Notes: a model not told the origin generated them from the sequence alone. Shown: positions 1 to 8,868, counted from the first letter of the stretch. The stretch is DNA of 26,057 nt from an uncultured Saprospiraceae bacterium (GCA_937959375.1 CALGLS010000131.1:1-26057); one strand, 5' to 3'. Numbers and translations: made by a program.

Positions 1-548
1 TTTTTTATCAGCTCACCATCTTCATCATAAAGCTCTAGCAAACCGTCTTCATTATCGCCATCTAGATATGTTCCTTTGGCTTTTAGTTTGCCGTTTTTAT
101 GATATTCTACAAACGGACCGTTTTCATTATTATTTTTGAATAAAACTTCCTCTTTTAGCTCCCCGCTGTCATAATAGCCTTTCCATGTCCCATCCATTAC
201 ATTGTTGACATAGATACCTTCTAGTTGTACTTTTCCATTTTCATAAAAGGATTTAAAGTCTCCCTCAAAGGTACCATTCATGTAATTTTCGCTTACTTGT
301 ATATTACCGTTGGGATAATATAAGTGGCGAACGCCATGCAAGGTATCGTTCTTATATTCAGCTTTTTCAAGCTTAACACCGTCTGCATCAAATCGAACTA
401 ATGTCCCCTCCTTTGCAAAGTTTTCTTTGTTACGGGTATAGGTAACCTTAGAGCCATCGTCTTCTGTGAGTTCAACTTGTTCGAGGTTATTTCTTCCACA
501 AGCACAAAGTACGAAAATGAGTAATAGATATAAGTAGGTATTTTTCAT
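1..548 (-). CDS. MORN-repeat (YwqK-like) lipoprotein, C-terminus off the window
   Basis: Reading from ATG at 548 gives 182 codons open to the window edge, so the 3' end is missing. The N-terminus (MKNTYLYLLLIFVLCACG) is a lipoprotein signal with a lipobox ending at Cys17, which implies acylation and membrane attachment. The rest is a string of ~22-residue units with the pattern Y-x-N-G-x-x-x-x-x-G-x-Y, such as YYPNGNIQVSENYMNGTFEG and FYENGKVQLEGIYVNN. This is the MORN_2 repeat of the YwqK family, often annotated as antitoxin YwqK. In Bacteroidota these repeats are common in surface or periplasmic proteins of unknown function, and the antitoxin label should not be taken literally. No partner toxin is visible. 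The MITE-like element lies about 150 bp upstream of its start. Confidence 0.8.
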   Translation of the reverse strand, partial: MKNTYLYLLLIFVLCACGRNNLEQVELTEDDGSKVTYTRNKENFAKEGTLVRFDADGVKLEKAEYKNDTLHGVRHLYYPNGNIQVSENYMNGTFEGDFKSFYENGKVQLEGIYVNNVMDGTWKGYYDSGELKEEVLFKNNNENGPFVEYHKNGKLKAKGTYLDGDNEDGLLELYDEDGELIK

Positions 549-694
549 GATAAAGATATAACGATCCAACTGAAATAATTTGTACACCACGAATGTAAAA
601 AAGCAAAGGGACATTCCAAAGTAGAAAACGAAGTAATAAAGCTTAGTCCGACTTTAAATTAGGAATAAAAAAAGCAGAATACCGTCGAATTTAA

Positions 695-848
695 GAGCAT
701 GTTTAAATTTAGTTTCCTATGAAAATCAAGAGTTTATGGTTCTCGCTAATAATTTTTTAATGAGTTTAGCGAGCTAACTGAATTCTAAAATTGGACGCGA
801 GGTTCATAAAACATTGATTTGAAATTAAATGGAAATTTAAACATGCTC
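695..848. mobile_element. MITE-like palindromic element with TAA target duplication
   Basis: A 16-bp perfect terminal inverted repeat, GAGCATGTTTAAATTT (695-710) and its complement (833-848), encloses 122 bp with no ORF. The interior is itself an imperfect palindrome: AATCAA, GTTTATG and CTCGC blocks on the left reappear in complement on the right, and the centre holds TTTAGCGAGCTAA. The ends are flanked by TAA on both sides (692-694 and 849-851). A 3-bp TNA duplication and GAGC-type ends fit the IS1031 group of the IS5 family, so this may be a non-autonomous derivative. That family assignment is from memory. No transposase is present in the window. Confidence 0.6.
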
Positions 849-925
849 TAAAACGATCGATTGCTAGCATTTTATCGTCATGTACAGTTTGTCAATCTTA
901 TAACGAGAAATGTACAAAAAATAAC

Positions 926-957
926 AATGCCACAAGTCGTTTCCGACTTATGGCATT
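926..957 (-). terminator. Intrinsic terminator of the UDP-glucose dehydrogenase gene
   Basis: The stem pairs AATGCCA (926-932) with TGGCATT (951-957) and AAGTCG (934-939) with CGACTT (944-949), with one internal mismatch and a 4-nt loop. On the minus strand the stem is followed by GTTATTTTTTG, a T-rich tract. It lies about 50 bp downstream of the stop at 1006. Confidence 0.8.
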
Positions 958-1005
958 ATTGAAGGCTACAAAAGTAAGCCTCTGATGAATAACTAAAGGA
1001 AGTAC

Positions 1006-2340
1006 TTATACTTTCTCCTTAGCTTTTACTCCTACAGTCTCACGACCGATACTAGAGTAGTAAATATCCATCGCTTCCATTTTTGACAATTCATATAAGT
1101 TACGACCATCAAAAACTACATTATCATTAAGCAAGCTAGAAACCTTTTCAAAATTAGGTGTACGGAATACACTCCATTCTGTAACGATAGCTAATGCGTC
1201 AGCACCATCTATTGCGTCATATTGGTTTTCAACTAATTCGATTTTATCACCGTAAAGCTTTTTAACGTTGTCCATTCCTTCTGGATCAAAAGCTTTGATC
1301 TTAGCGCCTGCTTCCAATAGTTCATCAATGATGTACAAAGCTGGTGCTTCACGAATGTCATCTGTATTTGGCTTAAAAGCCAAGCCCCACATTCCAATCG
1401 TTTTACCAGTAAGGTCACCACCGAAGTACTTAATAATCTTCTTAGACAAAACTGTCTTTTGGATCGTGTTAACTTCCATTACAGATGACAAGATTTTAAA
1501 GTCATAATCATTTGCTTTGGCAGTACGGTGTAGTGCCTGTACATCTTTAGGGAAACAGCTACCTCCATATCCCACACCTGGGAAAAGGAAACGCTTACCA
1601 ATACGAGAATCACTTCCCATACCTTTTCTTACCATGTCTACGTTTGCACCTACGTTTTCACAAAGGTTTGCAATCTCATTCATGAATGAGATACGTGCAG
1701 CGAGGTAAGAGTTTGCTGCATATTTTGTCATTTCTGCTGAACGCTCGTCCATGAAGATAATAGGATTACCTTGACGTACAAACGGTTCATATAATTGCTT
1801 CATGGTTTCACGAGCTTTGTCTGAGCTAGTACCAATTACTACACGGTCAGGCTTCATGAAATCATCAACGGCAACACCTTCTCTAAGGAACTCTGGGTTT
1901 GAAACTACATCAAACAAGTCTGTACTAACATGTGCAGCAAGTTTTTCGTGTACTTTCTCAGAGGTACCTACAGGTACAGTACTTTTATCAATAATTACTT
2001 TATAATCTTTTATCAGAAAAGATAATTGATCTGCTACACCTAGGATGTAAGACAAATCTGCAGAACCATCTTCACCTGGAGGTGTAGGAAGTGCTAGGAA
2101 GATGATTTGAGCATCTTCAATTGCCTCTGCTAAGTTAGTTGTAAATGTAAGACGCCCTTGCTTTGTGTTTCTTTCAAACAACAATTCGAGACCTGGTTCG
2201 AAGATAGGTACTTCACCATTACGCATTCGTTCAACCTTTTTTTCATCAATATCAACGCAAATTACCTTATTACCAGTTTCTGCAAAACATGTTCCGGTTA
2301 CCAAGCCTACATAACCTGTACCGACTACTGCAATGTTCAT
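1006..2340 (-). CDS. ugd: UDP-glucose 6-dehydrogenase
   Basis: This enzyme oxidises UDP-glucose to UDP-glucuronate with two NAD+, feeding capsule, exopolysaccharide or LPS synthesis in the cytosol. The 444 aa match the usual length. The N-terminal Rossmann fold opens with GTGYVGLVTG (residues 7-16) and the acidic VDID at 29-32 that selects NAD. The catalytic cysteine is Cys262 in GVGYGGSCFPKD. The C-terminal UDP-binding domain carries GLAFKPNTDDIREAP. All key motifs are intact. No sugar-polymer genes are adjacent, so it stands alone with its own terminator. A CAAAATTA block at 2501-2508 (TAATTTTG on the coding strand) resembles a -7 element but has no partner -33. Confidence 0.95.
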   Translation of the reverse strand: MNIAVVGTGYVGLVTGTCFAETGNKVICVDIDEKKVERMRNGEVPIFEPGLELLFERNTKQGRLTFTTNLAEAIEDAQIIFLALPTPPGEDGSADLSYILGVADQLSFLIKDYKVIIDKSTVPVGTSEKVHEKLAAHVSTDLFDVVSNPEFLREGVAVDDFMKPDRVVIGTSSDKARETMKQLYEPFVRQGNPIIFMDERSAEMTKYAANSYLAARISFMNEIANLCENVGANVDMVRKGMGSDSRIGKRFLFPGVGYGGSCFPKDVQALHRTAKANDYDFKILSSVMEVNTIQKTVLSKKIIKYFGGDLTGKTIGMWGLAFKPNTDDIREAPALYIIDELLEAGAKIKAFDPEGMDNVKKLYGDKIELVENQYDAIDGADALAIVTEWSVFRTPNFEKVSSLLNDNVVFDGRNLYELSKMEAMDIYYSSIGRETVGVKAKEKV

Positions 2341-2733
2341 GATCGTAAATTTTAAGTGATTAAATTAATTTCTGTTATTGGAACTTAAGCATAGAGATTT
2401 TGCATAAGAAGCAAAGTCTTTAGCCATAAACTCTGTTGGTTGTATTTAAACGGTAATGCAGTTTTGAGACAAGTATCTAGTAACACTAAGGAGGGATCTA
2501 CAAAATTACTTGAAAAAAACTTGTTATCTCCCTTCTTAGAGATTTAACTTTTAGACGGCTTTAAATAAAAAAGTCATCTTTAAAGTCAGGCAGATTGTGT
2601 TAAATCTGCCTGACTTTATATGTTTCTTAGCAATAATTCGACCGAAAATAGGAGATAAGGATATTTAGCAGAAAAAAAATATTTTTTTTCTTAAATAACT
2701 TAGAAGTTTAGGGCATTTACTTCACCTACTCTA
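2341..2733. other. Intergenic region, 393 bp: leader of ugd and 3' region of the PpiD-like gene
   Basis: No coding sequence is supported here. The stretch holds a strong hairpin at 2582-2617 and a 20-bp perfect A/T palindrome (eight A, TA, eight T, closed by G and C) at 2671-2690. The part nearest ugd is an AT-rich leader with no convincing complete promoter. Confidence 0.6.
2582..2617 (-). terminator. Likely terminator of the PpiD-like gene
   Basis: A 15-bp perfect stem, AAAGTCAGGCAGATT (2582-2596) against 2603-2617, closes a 6-nt loop. On the minus strand the T-run TTTTTTATTT starts about nine bases after the stem, later than ideal. It is ~115 bp past the stop at 2734. The A/T palindrome at 2671-2690 lies between and may add to termination. 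Confidence 0.6.
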
Positions 2734-4869
2734 CTAATAAAAAGTTGATCTGCTATCTTCAATTTTTACAGTTTTCTTCATTGCCTGTATCAACTGACGA
2801 CCTACTTGAGTTTGGTAAGTTGAAGAAGCTTGTTTTCTAACCTGAGGCAAATTAGTAACTGCCGTCGGTAGTGTCTTGTTAACTAGTTGAATAACATAGA
2901 TACCATTGTTACCTACGATCGGTTGAGAGGTTGTATTTGCTTCCATGTTGTAAGCTGCAGCTAATACGTTTGGCTCTGAACCTAATTCTGGTAAATAAGA
3001 AGAATTAAATGTAGCTCCTGTAATCGTATCTACTTCTGAGTTGTAAGAAGAAGCAATTGCTCCAAGGCTTTGACCTGAAATTTTGCCCTTAATCGCTTCT
3101 CCTCTTTTTTGGTTCAAAACGATTGGCTCTATTTCATCTCTTACATCTGCGATGCTTACATTACCTGCTTTTTGAATTGACTTAAGACCAGCGATAACAT
3201 ATTTGTTATCAAAGAATTCAGCTGGATCTTGATATTCATATACTTCAGAAGATACTAGGTTTTTACTTGCGTTTCCACTGAAAGCCCATTTTACCATACT
3301 ACGACTTCCTTCTCCTGCTCCAAGAGTACCTACAAAGAAATCGTTCTTCTTAAGTCCTGCAGAAGTTTCTACGCTAAGGTCAGGATTACCTTCAGCAGCT
3401 GCAGCCATTTCTTCTAATGTTCTGTGTTTTGCAGCAAATTCTAACGCCTTGTTATATACTTGCTTTTGAGTAAAGTCACTTGGTACAATTGATTCAGAAA
3501 TCGTTGCAATTTTAACTGCTTCTTCGTTCTTAATAAATTTGTAACCTAGAACTTCAACTAGGTGAACTCCAAAATTAGTAACAACTGGGTACACCTTACC
3601 TTTTTCTGCTTCGTAGAAGATCAGATCGTTGAATGGCTTTACCATTTTATTAGGTTGAGAATAACCAAGATTTCCACCATTTGGTCCACTTGGTCCTTGA
3701 CTGTGCGCTCTTGCCAATTCTTCAAATGTATTTGTACCTGCTTCGATTAAGTTTTTCAAACTATCGATTTTTGCAAAAGCAGCACGATATTCAACATCTG
3801 TTTTTGCGTTGATTAAGATGTGTCTTGAATCAACAGAATCAGGCATGATCTTTCTGTCCAATAATTTTACGATGGTATATTTTCTCCCGTCGATGAAAGG
3901 ACCAGCTGCTGTACCAGGATTCATTGTAAATAACTCATCTGCATAAGCTGGGCTAACCTGCGACTTATTGAAGTATACGTTACTAATAGTTCCGTAGTTG
4001 GAATCAACAAAAAGTGAATCATTATCTGTAGTATTAAACCCAGGAAGTAACTTCGCTACCGTTTCGTACAGATCACTTGAATCTTTTTTAGTAGGAACGA
4101 TATTAAACGTCACGTATGAAACACGTCTTGTTTCTTCGTCGCTAACGAACTTTGCTTTATTCTCATTAAGGTAAGACTGAAGATCAGCGTCAGCTACAGA
4201 AATTCCACTTGCATCTACGTCATCAAAAGGAATCTTTACATAGTTGAAGTTCATTCTTTGATTACCGTCATTATGCATCATCTCAGCCATCCATGATGGT
4301 GTGTAGATTGACTTTTGAACCAAAGTGTTTAGTTTCGTTTGTAGACGATCCTTCTTTATTTCTTTCATCTGGTGACTCCAGTAAGCTGGGAACGAACGTT
4401 GGAGTTGTCCTGACTCAATTGCAGAACTTACGGTACCTCCTTCAATCATACCTCGGATTTGGTTGAGTTGTTCTCGATTGACCTGTCCAGTATTAGGATC
4501 TCTGAAACGTTGTGTCATAATAGGACTTAGGTTGTTACCAAACTGAAGTTCCATCATTTCCTCAGCGCTTACGCTAAGTCCTAATTCTTCTGCTTCTTTC
4601 TCAACGATAGCTTCTTCTACAAAGTAATCCCAAAGAACGCTTCTTCGACCGTATACATCACCTGCTGCATTAGGATAAAGAGCAGCTTCAGCTCTATTGA
4701 ATTCGTTGATGTCTAGCTTTTTGCCAGCAACGGTTCCCATTGCGGTTGGTCCACCGCCGCCACCTACTCCTTGTCCGGAGAAGTCCATCAATATAAATGC
4801 TGCCAATGCAAAACCAATCACAACGACGAGTATCCAGCTATTGTTTCTAATTGTAGTAATAAGAGCCAT
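2734..4869 (-). CDS. PpiD/SurA-type periplasmic peptidyl-prolyl isomerase
   Basis: This is an inner-membrane-anchored foldase of the PpiD type that acts on secreted and outer-membrane proteins in the periplasm. The N-terminus is a short cytosolic stub followed by one membrane helix at about residues 13-30 (WILVVVIGFALAAFILM). A SurA-N-like chaperone region follows. A parvulin (PpiC) domain lies at about 343-443, with SRHILI near the start, the GPSGPNGGNLGYS loop, and VTNFGVHLVEVLGYK at its end. The remaining C-terminal ~265 residues may include a degenerate second rotamase domain. The 711 aa are normal for Bacteroidota PpiD-like proteins. A promoter match at 5045-5076 would give a leader of about 170 nt. 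Confidence 0.9.
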   Translation of the reverse strand: MALITTIRNNSWILVVVIGFALAAFILMDFSGQGVGGGGGPTAMGTVAGKKLDINEFNRAEAALYPNAAGDVYGRRSVLWDYFVEEAIVEKEAEELGLSVSAEEMMELQFGNNLSPIMTQRFRDPNTGQVNREQLNQIRGMIEGGTVSSAIESGQLQRSFPAYWSHQMKEIKKDRLQTKLNTLVQKSIYTPSWMAEMMHNDGNQRMNFNYVKIPFDDVDASGISVADADLQSYLNENKAKFVSDEETRRVSYVTFNIVPTKKDSSDLYETVAKLLPGFNTTDNDSLFVDSNYGTISNVYFNKSQVSPAYADELFTMNPGTAAGPFIDGRKYTIVKLLDRKIMPDSVDSRHILINAKTDVEYRAAFAKIDSLKNLIEAGTNTFEELARAHSQGPSGPNGGNLGYSQPNKMVKPFNDLIFYEAEKGKVYPVVTNFGVHLVEVLGYKFIKNEEAVKIATISESIVPSDFTQKQVYNKALEFAAKHRTLEEMAAAAEGNPDLSVETSAGLKKNDFFVGTLGAGEGSRSMVKWAFSGNASKNLVSSEVYEYQDPAEFFDNKYVIAGLKSIQKAGNVSIADVRDEIEPIVLNQKRGEAIKGKISGQSLGAIASSYNSEVDTITGATFNSSYLPELGSEPNVLAAAYNMEANTTSQPIVGNNGIYVIQLVNKTLPTAVTNLPQVRKQASSTYQTQVGRQLIQAMKKTVKIEDSRSTFY

Positions 4870-5044
4870 TCTATCTCAATTAATTTTAATTATGAATAAA
4901 GTTCAAACAAAGATTTTCCCAGTTAAAATTACCGGAAAAAAATTAGTCCTTTTCTTTTTATGTAAACTTTTGATTTTCTGTTTATTAAGCTAATGTACAC
5001 TTGGTTTGTAGTAGGTAAATTTTGCTCTTTCTAAAAAATCCCAG

Positions 5045-5076
5045 CAAAGGTAACCCCTTTAGTGTACAAAATCAAA
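5045..5076 (-). promoter_or_regulatory. Bacteroidota-type promoter for the PpiD-like gene
   Basis: Read on the minus strand, TTTG (5076-5073), a 20-nt spacer and TACCTTTG (5052-5045) match the TTTG/TAnnTTTG consensus at the expected distance. Transcription would start near 5038, leaving ~170 nt before the ATG at 4869. Confidence 0.5.
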
Positions 5077-5195
5077 AATATTAAGAGAAGTATCCCTTAT
5101 ATTTTTTTGGTTTAAACCCTTCTTTATCAGAGAGTTTTCTCAATAATTCTACGGTTGGACGTATGAGGTAAGGCTTTCAATTGGCTTATTGATAG

Positions 5196-5238
5196 GCATG
5201 AAAGATGAAAAAAGTGGGTTATTCTTCATCTTCCATGC
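5196..5238 (-). terminator. Hairpin just after the acyl-CoA dehydrogenase gene
   Basis: GCATGAAAGATGAA (5196-5209) pairs with TTCATCTTCCATGC (5225-5238). The single mismatch becomes a G-U pair in minus-strand RNA, giving a 14-bp stem 12 bp after the stop. There is no clear U-tract, so it may stabilise the 3' end rather than terminate by itself. Confidence 0.45.
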
Positions 5239-5250
5239 TTGAAATCTAGT

Positions 5251-6435
5251 CTATCCTACCACTGAGTTGATTGGAATAGGAATGTAAAGCTTGTTGTTTT
5301 TCAAAATCTCTCTTGAAATGACAATGCGCTGAATTTCTGAAGTACCTTCATAAATTTGAGTAATCTTGGCATCACGCATCAATCTTTCTACGTGGTATTC
5401 TTTTACGAAACCGTATCCACCATGTATTTGTACTGCCTCTACGGTATGCTTCATTGCTACTTCCGAAGCAAATACCTTAGCCATTGAGCTCGCGGCGTTA
5501 TAGTCCATGTGCTGATCCTTTAACCAGGCTGACCGATATACGAGTAAACGGGCAGCTTCGATTTCTGTTGCCATATCAGCCAACTTAAAAGCGATTGCTT
5601 GATGTTTACTAATTGGTTTGCCGAATGCCTCTCTTTCTTGTGCATAGGCAACAGACAGTTCATATGCTCCAGCTGCAATTCCAAGCGCTTGGGCAGCAAT
5701 ACCGATTCGTCCTCCTGTCAATACCTTCATGGCGAATTTAAATCCGAAACCATCTTCACCAATTCTATTTTCCTTAGGTACTTTTACATCGGTGTACATA
5801 ATCGTATGTGTATCAGATGCTCTAATTCCTAATTTATCTTCCTTTGCTCCTATAGAGACCCCTTCCCAATCTGCTTCAACGATAAATGCGTTGATTCCTT
5901 TGTGTCCTTTATCTATATCACTTTGAGCAATAACTAGGTGCATTTTGGAAGTACCACCATTGGTAATCCAGTTTTTTGTCCCATTCAAAATGTAATGATC
6001 TCCCATGTCAATCGCAGTGGTACGTTGAGACGTTGCATCACTTCCTGCTTCAGGTTCTGATAAACAAAAAGCACCAATCCATTCGCCTGTAGCGACTTTT
6101 GTCAAATACTTTTGTTTTTGTTCTTCTGTTCCAAACGTTTCCAATCCCCAACAAACCAATGAATTGTTGACAGACATGATAACAGAACAGGAACTATCTA
6201 CCTTTGAAATCTCTTCAATTGCCAAAGCGTAGGAAATAGAGTCCATTCCACCTCCACCATATTCAGGTGATACCATCATTCCCATAAATCCCAATTCTCC
6301 CATAGCCTTTACTTGCTCGGTAGGGTATTTCATTTCTCGATCTCGGTCAATTACACCGGGTTTGAGGTCTTTTTGTGCAAATTCTCTTGCTGCTTCTTTT
6401 ACAGCTAGTTGCTCTTCATTTAATTCAAATATCAT
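5251..6435 (-). CDS. Acyl-CoA dehydrogenase (short-chain/butyryl type)
   Basis: This FAD enzyme makes the first double bond in fatty-acyl-CoA or branched-chain-acyl-CoA breakdown and passes electrons to ETF. I chose the ATG at 6435 (MIFELNEEQLAVKEAAREFA), giving 394 aa, because the 25 residues before it in the open frame are unlike any family member. AFCLSEPEAGSDA and the KNWITNGG segment form the middle beta domain. The catalytic base is Glu363 in QIYEGTSEIQR, the position used by short-chain enzymes. The tail after REILK is unusual (NNKLYIPIPINSVVG). The exact acyl substrate cannot be read from sequence. A TATCTTTG -7-like element lies at 6515-6508, 73 bp upstream, without a good -33. Confidence 0.92.
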   Translation of the reverse strand: MIFELNEEQLAVKEAAREFAQKDLKPGVIDRDREMKYPTEQVKAMGELGFMGMMVSPEYGGGGMDSISYALAIEEISKVDSSCSVIMSVNNSLVCWGLETFGTEEQKQKYLTKVATGEWIGAFCLSEPEAGSDATSQRTTAIDMGDHYILNGTKNWITNGGTSKMHLVIAQSDIDKGHKGINAFIVEADWEGVSIGAKEDKLGIRASDTHTIMYTDVKVPKENRIGEDGFGFKFAMKVLTGGRIGIAAQALGIAAGAYELSVAYAQEREAFGKPISKHQAIAFKLADMATEIEAARLLVYRSAWLKDQHMDYNAASSMAKVFASEVAMKHTVEAVQIHGGYGFVKEYHVERLMRDAKITQIYEGTSEIQRIVISREILKNNKLYIPIPINSVVG

Positions 6436-6507
6436 CGTGTATAGGTTAAATTTATTCTTTAGATAAATGTTCTTTTCAATTTTGTCCAAGCACTCACGCT
6501 TGTTTCG

Positions 6508-6515
6508 CAAAGATA
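6508..6515 (-). promoter_or_regulatory. Candidate -7 element of the acyl-CoA dehydrogenase gene
   Basis: TATCTTTG on the minus strand fits TAnnTTTG exactly. The nearest TTG is only 11 nt away, so the upstream element is missing or weak. The position supports the start at 6435 rather than the one at 6510, because transcription would begin downstream of 6510. Confidence 0.35.
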
Positions 6516-6662
6516 CGGTGGGTTTACAATACCTTCCTGACTTTAGCGAAAATACGCTAATTTATTCTCGATTTGGAATAATCCATGAGGAAATGTCCTT
6601 CTTATTGTTATTTAGGAGATTTCGAACAATGTTCGCATCTAAGATATAACTGAGATGGAAAC

Positions 6663-6968
6663 CTATTCGATGACTTCCATTAGGGTTCGAAAAGCAACGT
6701 ATTGATCTTTGTATCTTTCGGTATGTTCCTTTTGGAGCGCAGCAGCATGTTCTGCTTGATATTTTTCAAAGGCCTCCATATTCTCACAAAAATACTGGAA
6801 AGCATAAGTCACACCTCCATCTTCTTCTTCAAATAAAATTTTACAGATCTTATGGCTACTAAAAAGTCCTGTATTCATTACATCAGGAATATGCACCTCC
6901 TTCATCCATTTGAGCCATTCCTCTTCTAGCGTTGCATTAATTTTTACGGTTACATTGTAAAGTATCAT
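6663..6968 (-). CDS. DUF4286 family protein
   Basis: A 101-aa soluble protein with no signal peptide. It opens with MILYNVTVKINATLEEEWLKWM, has HIPDVMNTGLF, and later FQYFCENMEAFEKYQAEHAA. This is the layout of DUF4286, a small ferredoxin-like alpha/beta family almost confined to Bacteroidota. It resembles dimeric alpha-beta barrel (EthD/ABM-like) folds, but no activity is known to me. It sits 88 bp downstream of the TPR protein gene in the same direction and may share its transcript. Confidence 0.85.
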   Translation of the reverse strand: MILYNVTVKINATLEEEWLKWMKEVHIPDVMNTGLFSSHKICKILFEEEDGGVTYAFQYFCENMEAFEKYQAEHAAALQKEHTERYKDQYVAFRTLMEVIE

Positions 6969-6971
6969 AGT

Positions 6972-7053
6972 TAAAGGTTGGAAGTGGTAAGTACGAAATT
7001 CACTTAATCGCGGAGCAACCGCCTTAGAAGAAAAACTTCAACTTTCCTCTTCA
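6972..7053. repeat. Imperfect purine/pyrimidine-arm inverted repeat between the TPR and DUF4286 genes
   Basis: On the minus strand, GGAAAGTTGAAGTTTTT after the TPR stop is loosely complementary to CTTACCACTTCCAACC before the DUF4286 start. Between them lies CTAAGGCGGTTGCTCCGC, which contains a 4-bp GCGG/CCGC hairpin (7010-7022). The pairing is weak and is listed mainly for its likeness to the stronger elements at 11162-11207 and 14092-14178. Confidence 0.3.
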
Positions 7054-7056
7054 TAC

Positions 7057-8868
7057 TTATAAATTATCTCCTCTGAGTTTTCTGAAACGTTTTCTAGCTT
7101 CTACTGCAAAGGTACTACCTGAATAGTCAATAAATATTTTTTCGTAAAGCGTTTTTGCTTTTTCTAAATCAACTAAGTGTTTTTCATAAATTTCAGCTAA
7201 TTGATAAAGTGCATTATCTGCTCTAATTCCATCTGCATGATCTGCCATGATGGCGTCTAACATATTTACAGCCATCGTATAATCTCTCTGCTTAATGTAA
7301 ATTTTTGATTTCAAATAAAAAATATCATCATCTAGCGAATGCTCAGGAAAACTTCCTTGAATGGTATCTAGTTTTAAAAATGCTTCATCAAATCTATTTT
7401 GAAAAACCAGCAAATCTGATTCTGCATACAACTCCATTGGTCTTGCTATAGAGTCAAGTCCTAGATTGTCCATGATAAAAATTGACAGATCAAGTGCATC
7501 ATTTGCAATCAATTTAGAGGTAGATGCTTTAAGAACATCGAACTGTGTTTGAGCCCATTGAAAGTCACCTGCGTAATAAGATAATTTCGCGTTTCGGAAA
7601 CGAGCTTCATGTCCTAGTATATCATCTTTGAATTTTTTATCTACTTGAGAATAAAGTAATGTTGCTTCCCATTGTTCGCCTTGCATAAGGTAAAAGTCGG
7701 CTAGACTAATTTTTCCACGTGCTTGCACATTTGGGTTCAAATGTGGAAACTGAATCATCTCATCCAACAAATTAATTGCTTTTGGTAGATTATTCAGATA
7801 GAACGCTTCGAGATTTGCTAATTCTGCAATGATTGAAGCCGTTGTTTTGTTTCTTCCAAATTCGTTTAGAAAAGTTTCATATTGCGCTTCAATATCTTTC
7901 AAGTCTATCTCTGTGTATTCATAACCTTCTACCAATCGATTTCGCTTACATGTCAATGATTCACGTTTTGCTTCAATGTAGTAAGTTGATGTTTTTCCTT
8001 TACTTTCAATAATGTAATCATAAGCTGCTATTGCCGTATCATAGTCTTTATCATTTGCTGCAATCTCTGCTAGTCGGAATACACGTCCCCCGTTTTCAGC
8101 CAATTTATTATCAAGTGCTTTTACTTGTCGTAAAGCATTTTTGTAATCTTTCCTTTGTATAAAAACCCATGAGAGTAATTCTGGAAAGTAAGTAGCATCC
8201 TCATTCTCCTGTATACGGTCATATAATTGCGTTTGCAATTCATCAAAATCTTCTTCGATTAGATAGCGTTGGAAAGTTGTCTTTAATGAATTGAGTCGAC
8301 TAGGGTTTTCGGCAAGACTATTCAGGTAGCCATCAATCATTTTTGGTGTATCTCCTTTTCGTCGATACAAATCACCTAAATTATAAGCAAAGATGTTTTT
8401 GTTTTTCAAAAGCTTTGCTCCCTTTTCATATGTTTGAATAGCCAAATCGTATTTGGTTAATCCAATAAAAGCATTGGCTAATTTGGTAATCATAAATCGA
8501 TCTGCCGAAAGTTTTTTAATCGCTTTTTCATACTGACCTTTTGCTTCCTCTTCTTGATATTGTCGTTCAAACAAATTACCGTAAGTAACCAAAAGTTCTA
8601 CGTCCTTTGGTTTCTTCTTTATTTCTTTTTTAATAGCTTTTTCACAAGCATCATATTCTTCTAAAGAGATCAAACAATCAACCTGTTTGTTGAAATAGTA
8701 ACTATTGCTTTCGTTTGCCCGATATAGTTTTTCGAATAAAACCGCTGCCTTTTCATATTCCCCATCTTGATAGTATTGTTGGGCCAACTTAGCATCTTGA
8801 GCAAAGAGACCTGAGGACATACACAGCGTAAGAAAAAGTAAAGGGAGTATAATTTTAATAAAACGCAT
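7057..8868 (-). CDS. Secreted tetratricopeptide-repeat protein
   Basis: This 603-aa protein has a Sec signal peptide (MRFIKIILPLLFLTLCMSSGLFA, cleaved about before Gln24) and then tandem TPR helices along its whole length. Examples are YEKAAVLFEKLYRANESN near residue 38, YDLAIQTYEKGAKLL near 140, and a last set ending in KAKTLYEKIFIDYSGSTF. TPR solenoids bind protein partners, so a periplasmic scaffold or assembly role is likely, but the partner is unknown. No catalytic domain is visible. The start is well supported by the signal peptide. A signal-peptide TPR protein of this size is common in Bacteroidota. Confidence 0.85.
   Translation of the reverse strand: MRFIKIILPLLFLTLCMSSGLFAQDAKLAQQYYQDGEYEKAAVLFEKLYRANESNSYYFNKQVDCLISLEEYDACEKAIKKEIKKKPKDVELLVTYGNLFERQYQEEEAKGQYEKAIKKLSADRFMITKLANAFIGLTKYDLAIQTYEKGAKLLKNKNIFAYNLGDLYRRKGDTPKMIDGYLNSLAENPSRLNSLKTTFQRYLIEEDFDELQTQLYDRIQENEDATYFPELLSWVFIQRKDYKNALRQVKALDNKLAENGGRVFRLAEIAANDKDYDTAIAAYDYIIESKGKTSTYYIEAKRESLTCKRNRLVEGYEYTEIDLKDIEAQYETFLNEFGRNKTTASIIAELANLEAFYLNNLPKAINLLDEMIQFPHLNPNVQARGKISLADFYLMQGEQWEATLLYSQVDKKFKDDILGHEARFRNAKLSYYAGDFQWAQTQFDVLKASTSKLIANDALDLSIFIMDNLGLDSIARPMELYAESDLLVFQNRFDEAFLKLDTIQGSFPEHSLDDDIFYLKSKIYIKQRDYTMAVNMLDAIMADHADGIRADNALYQLAEIYEKHLVDLEKAKTLYEKIFIDYSGSTFAVEARKRFRKLRGDNL

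Larger units (their letters stand above)
4870..5250. other. Intergenic region, 381 bp, upstream of the PpiD-like gene
   Basis: AT-rich and without a supported gene. It holds the promoter match at 5045-5076 and, next to the acyl-CoA dehydrogenase stop, the hairpin at 5196-5238. The short open frame on the plus strand across 4697-4993 runs antisense to the foldase start and has no family features. Confidence 0.6.

Noticed and set aside
1..548. Toxin-antitoxin system based on the YwqK label
   Set aside because: The protein has a lipoprotein signal and no toxin partner is visible. MORN_2 repeats alone do not make an antitoxin.
6436..6510. Upstream start of the acyl-CoA dehydrogenase (25 extra residues)
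   Set aside because: The extra residues match nothing in the family, and the candidate promoter element at 6508-6515 would start transcription after that codon.
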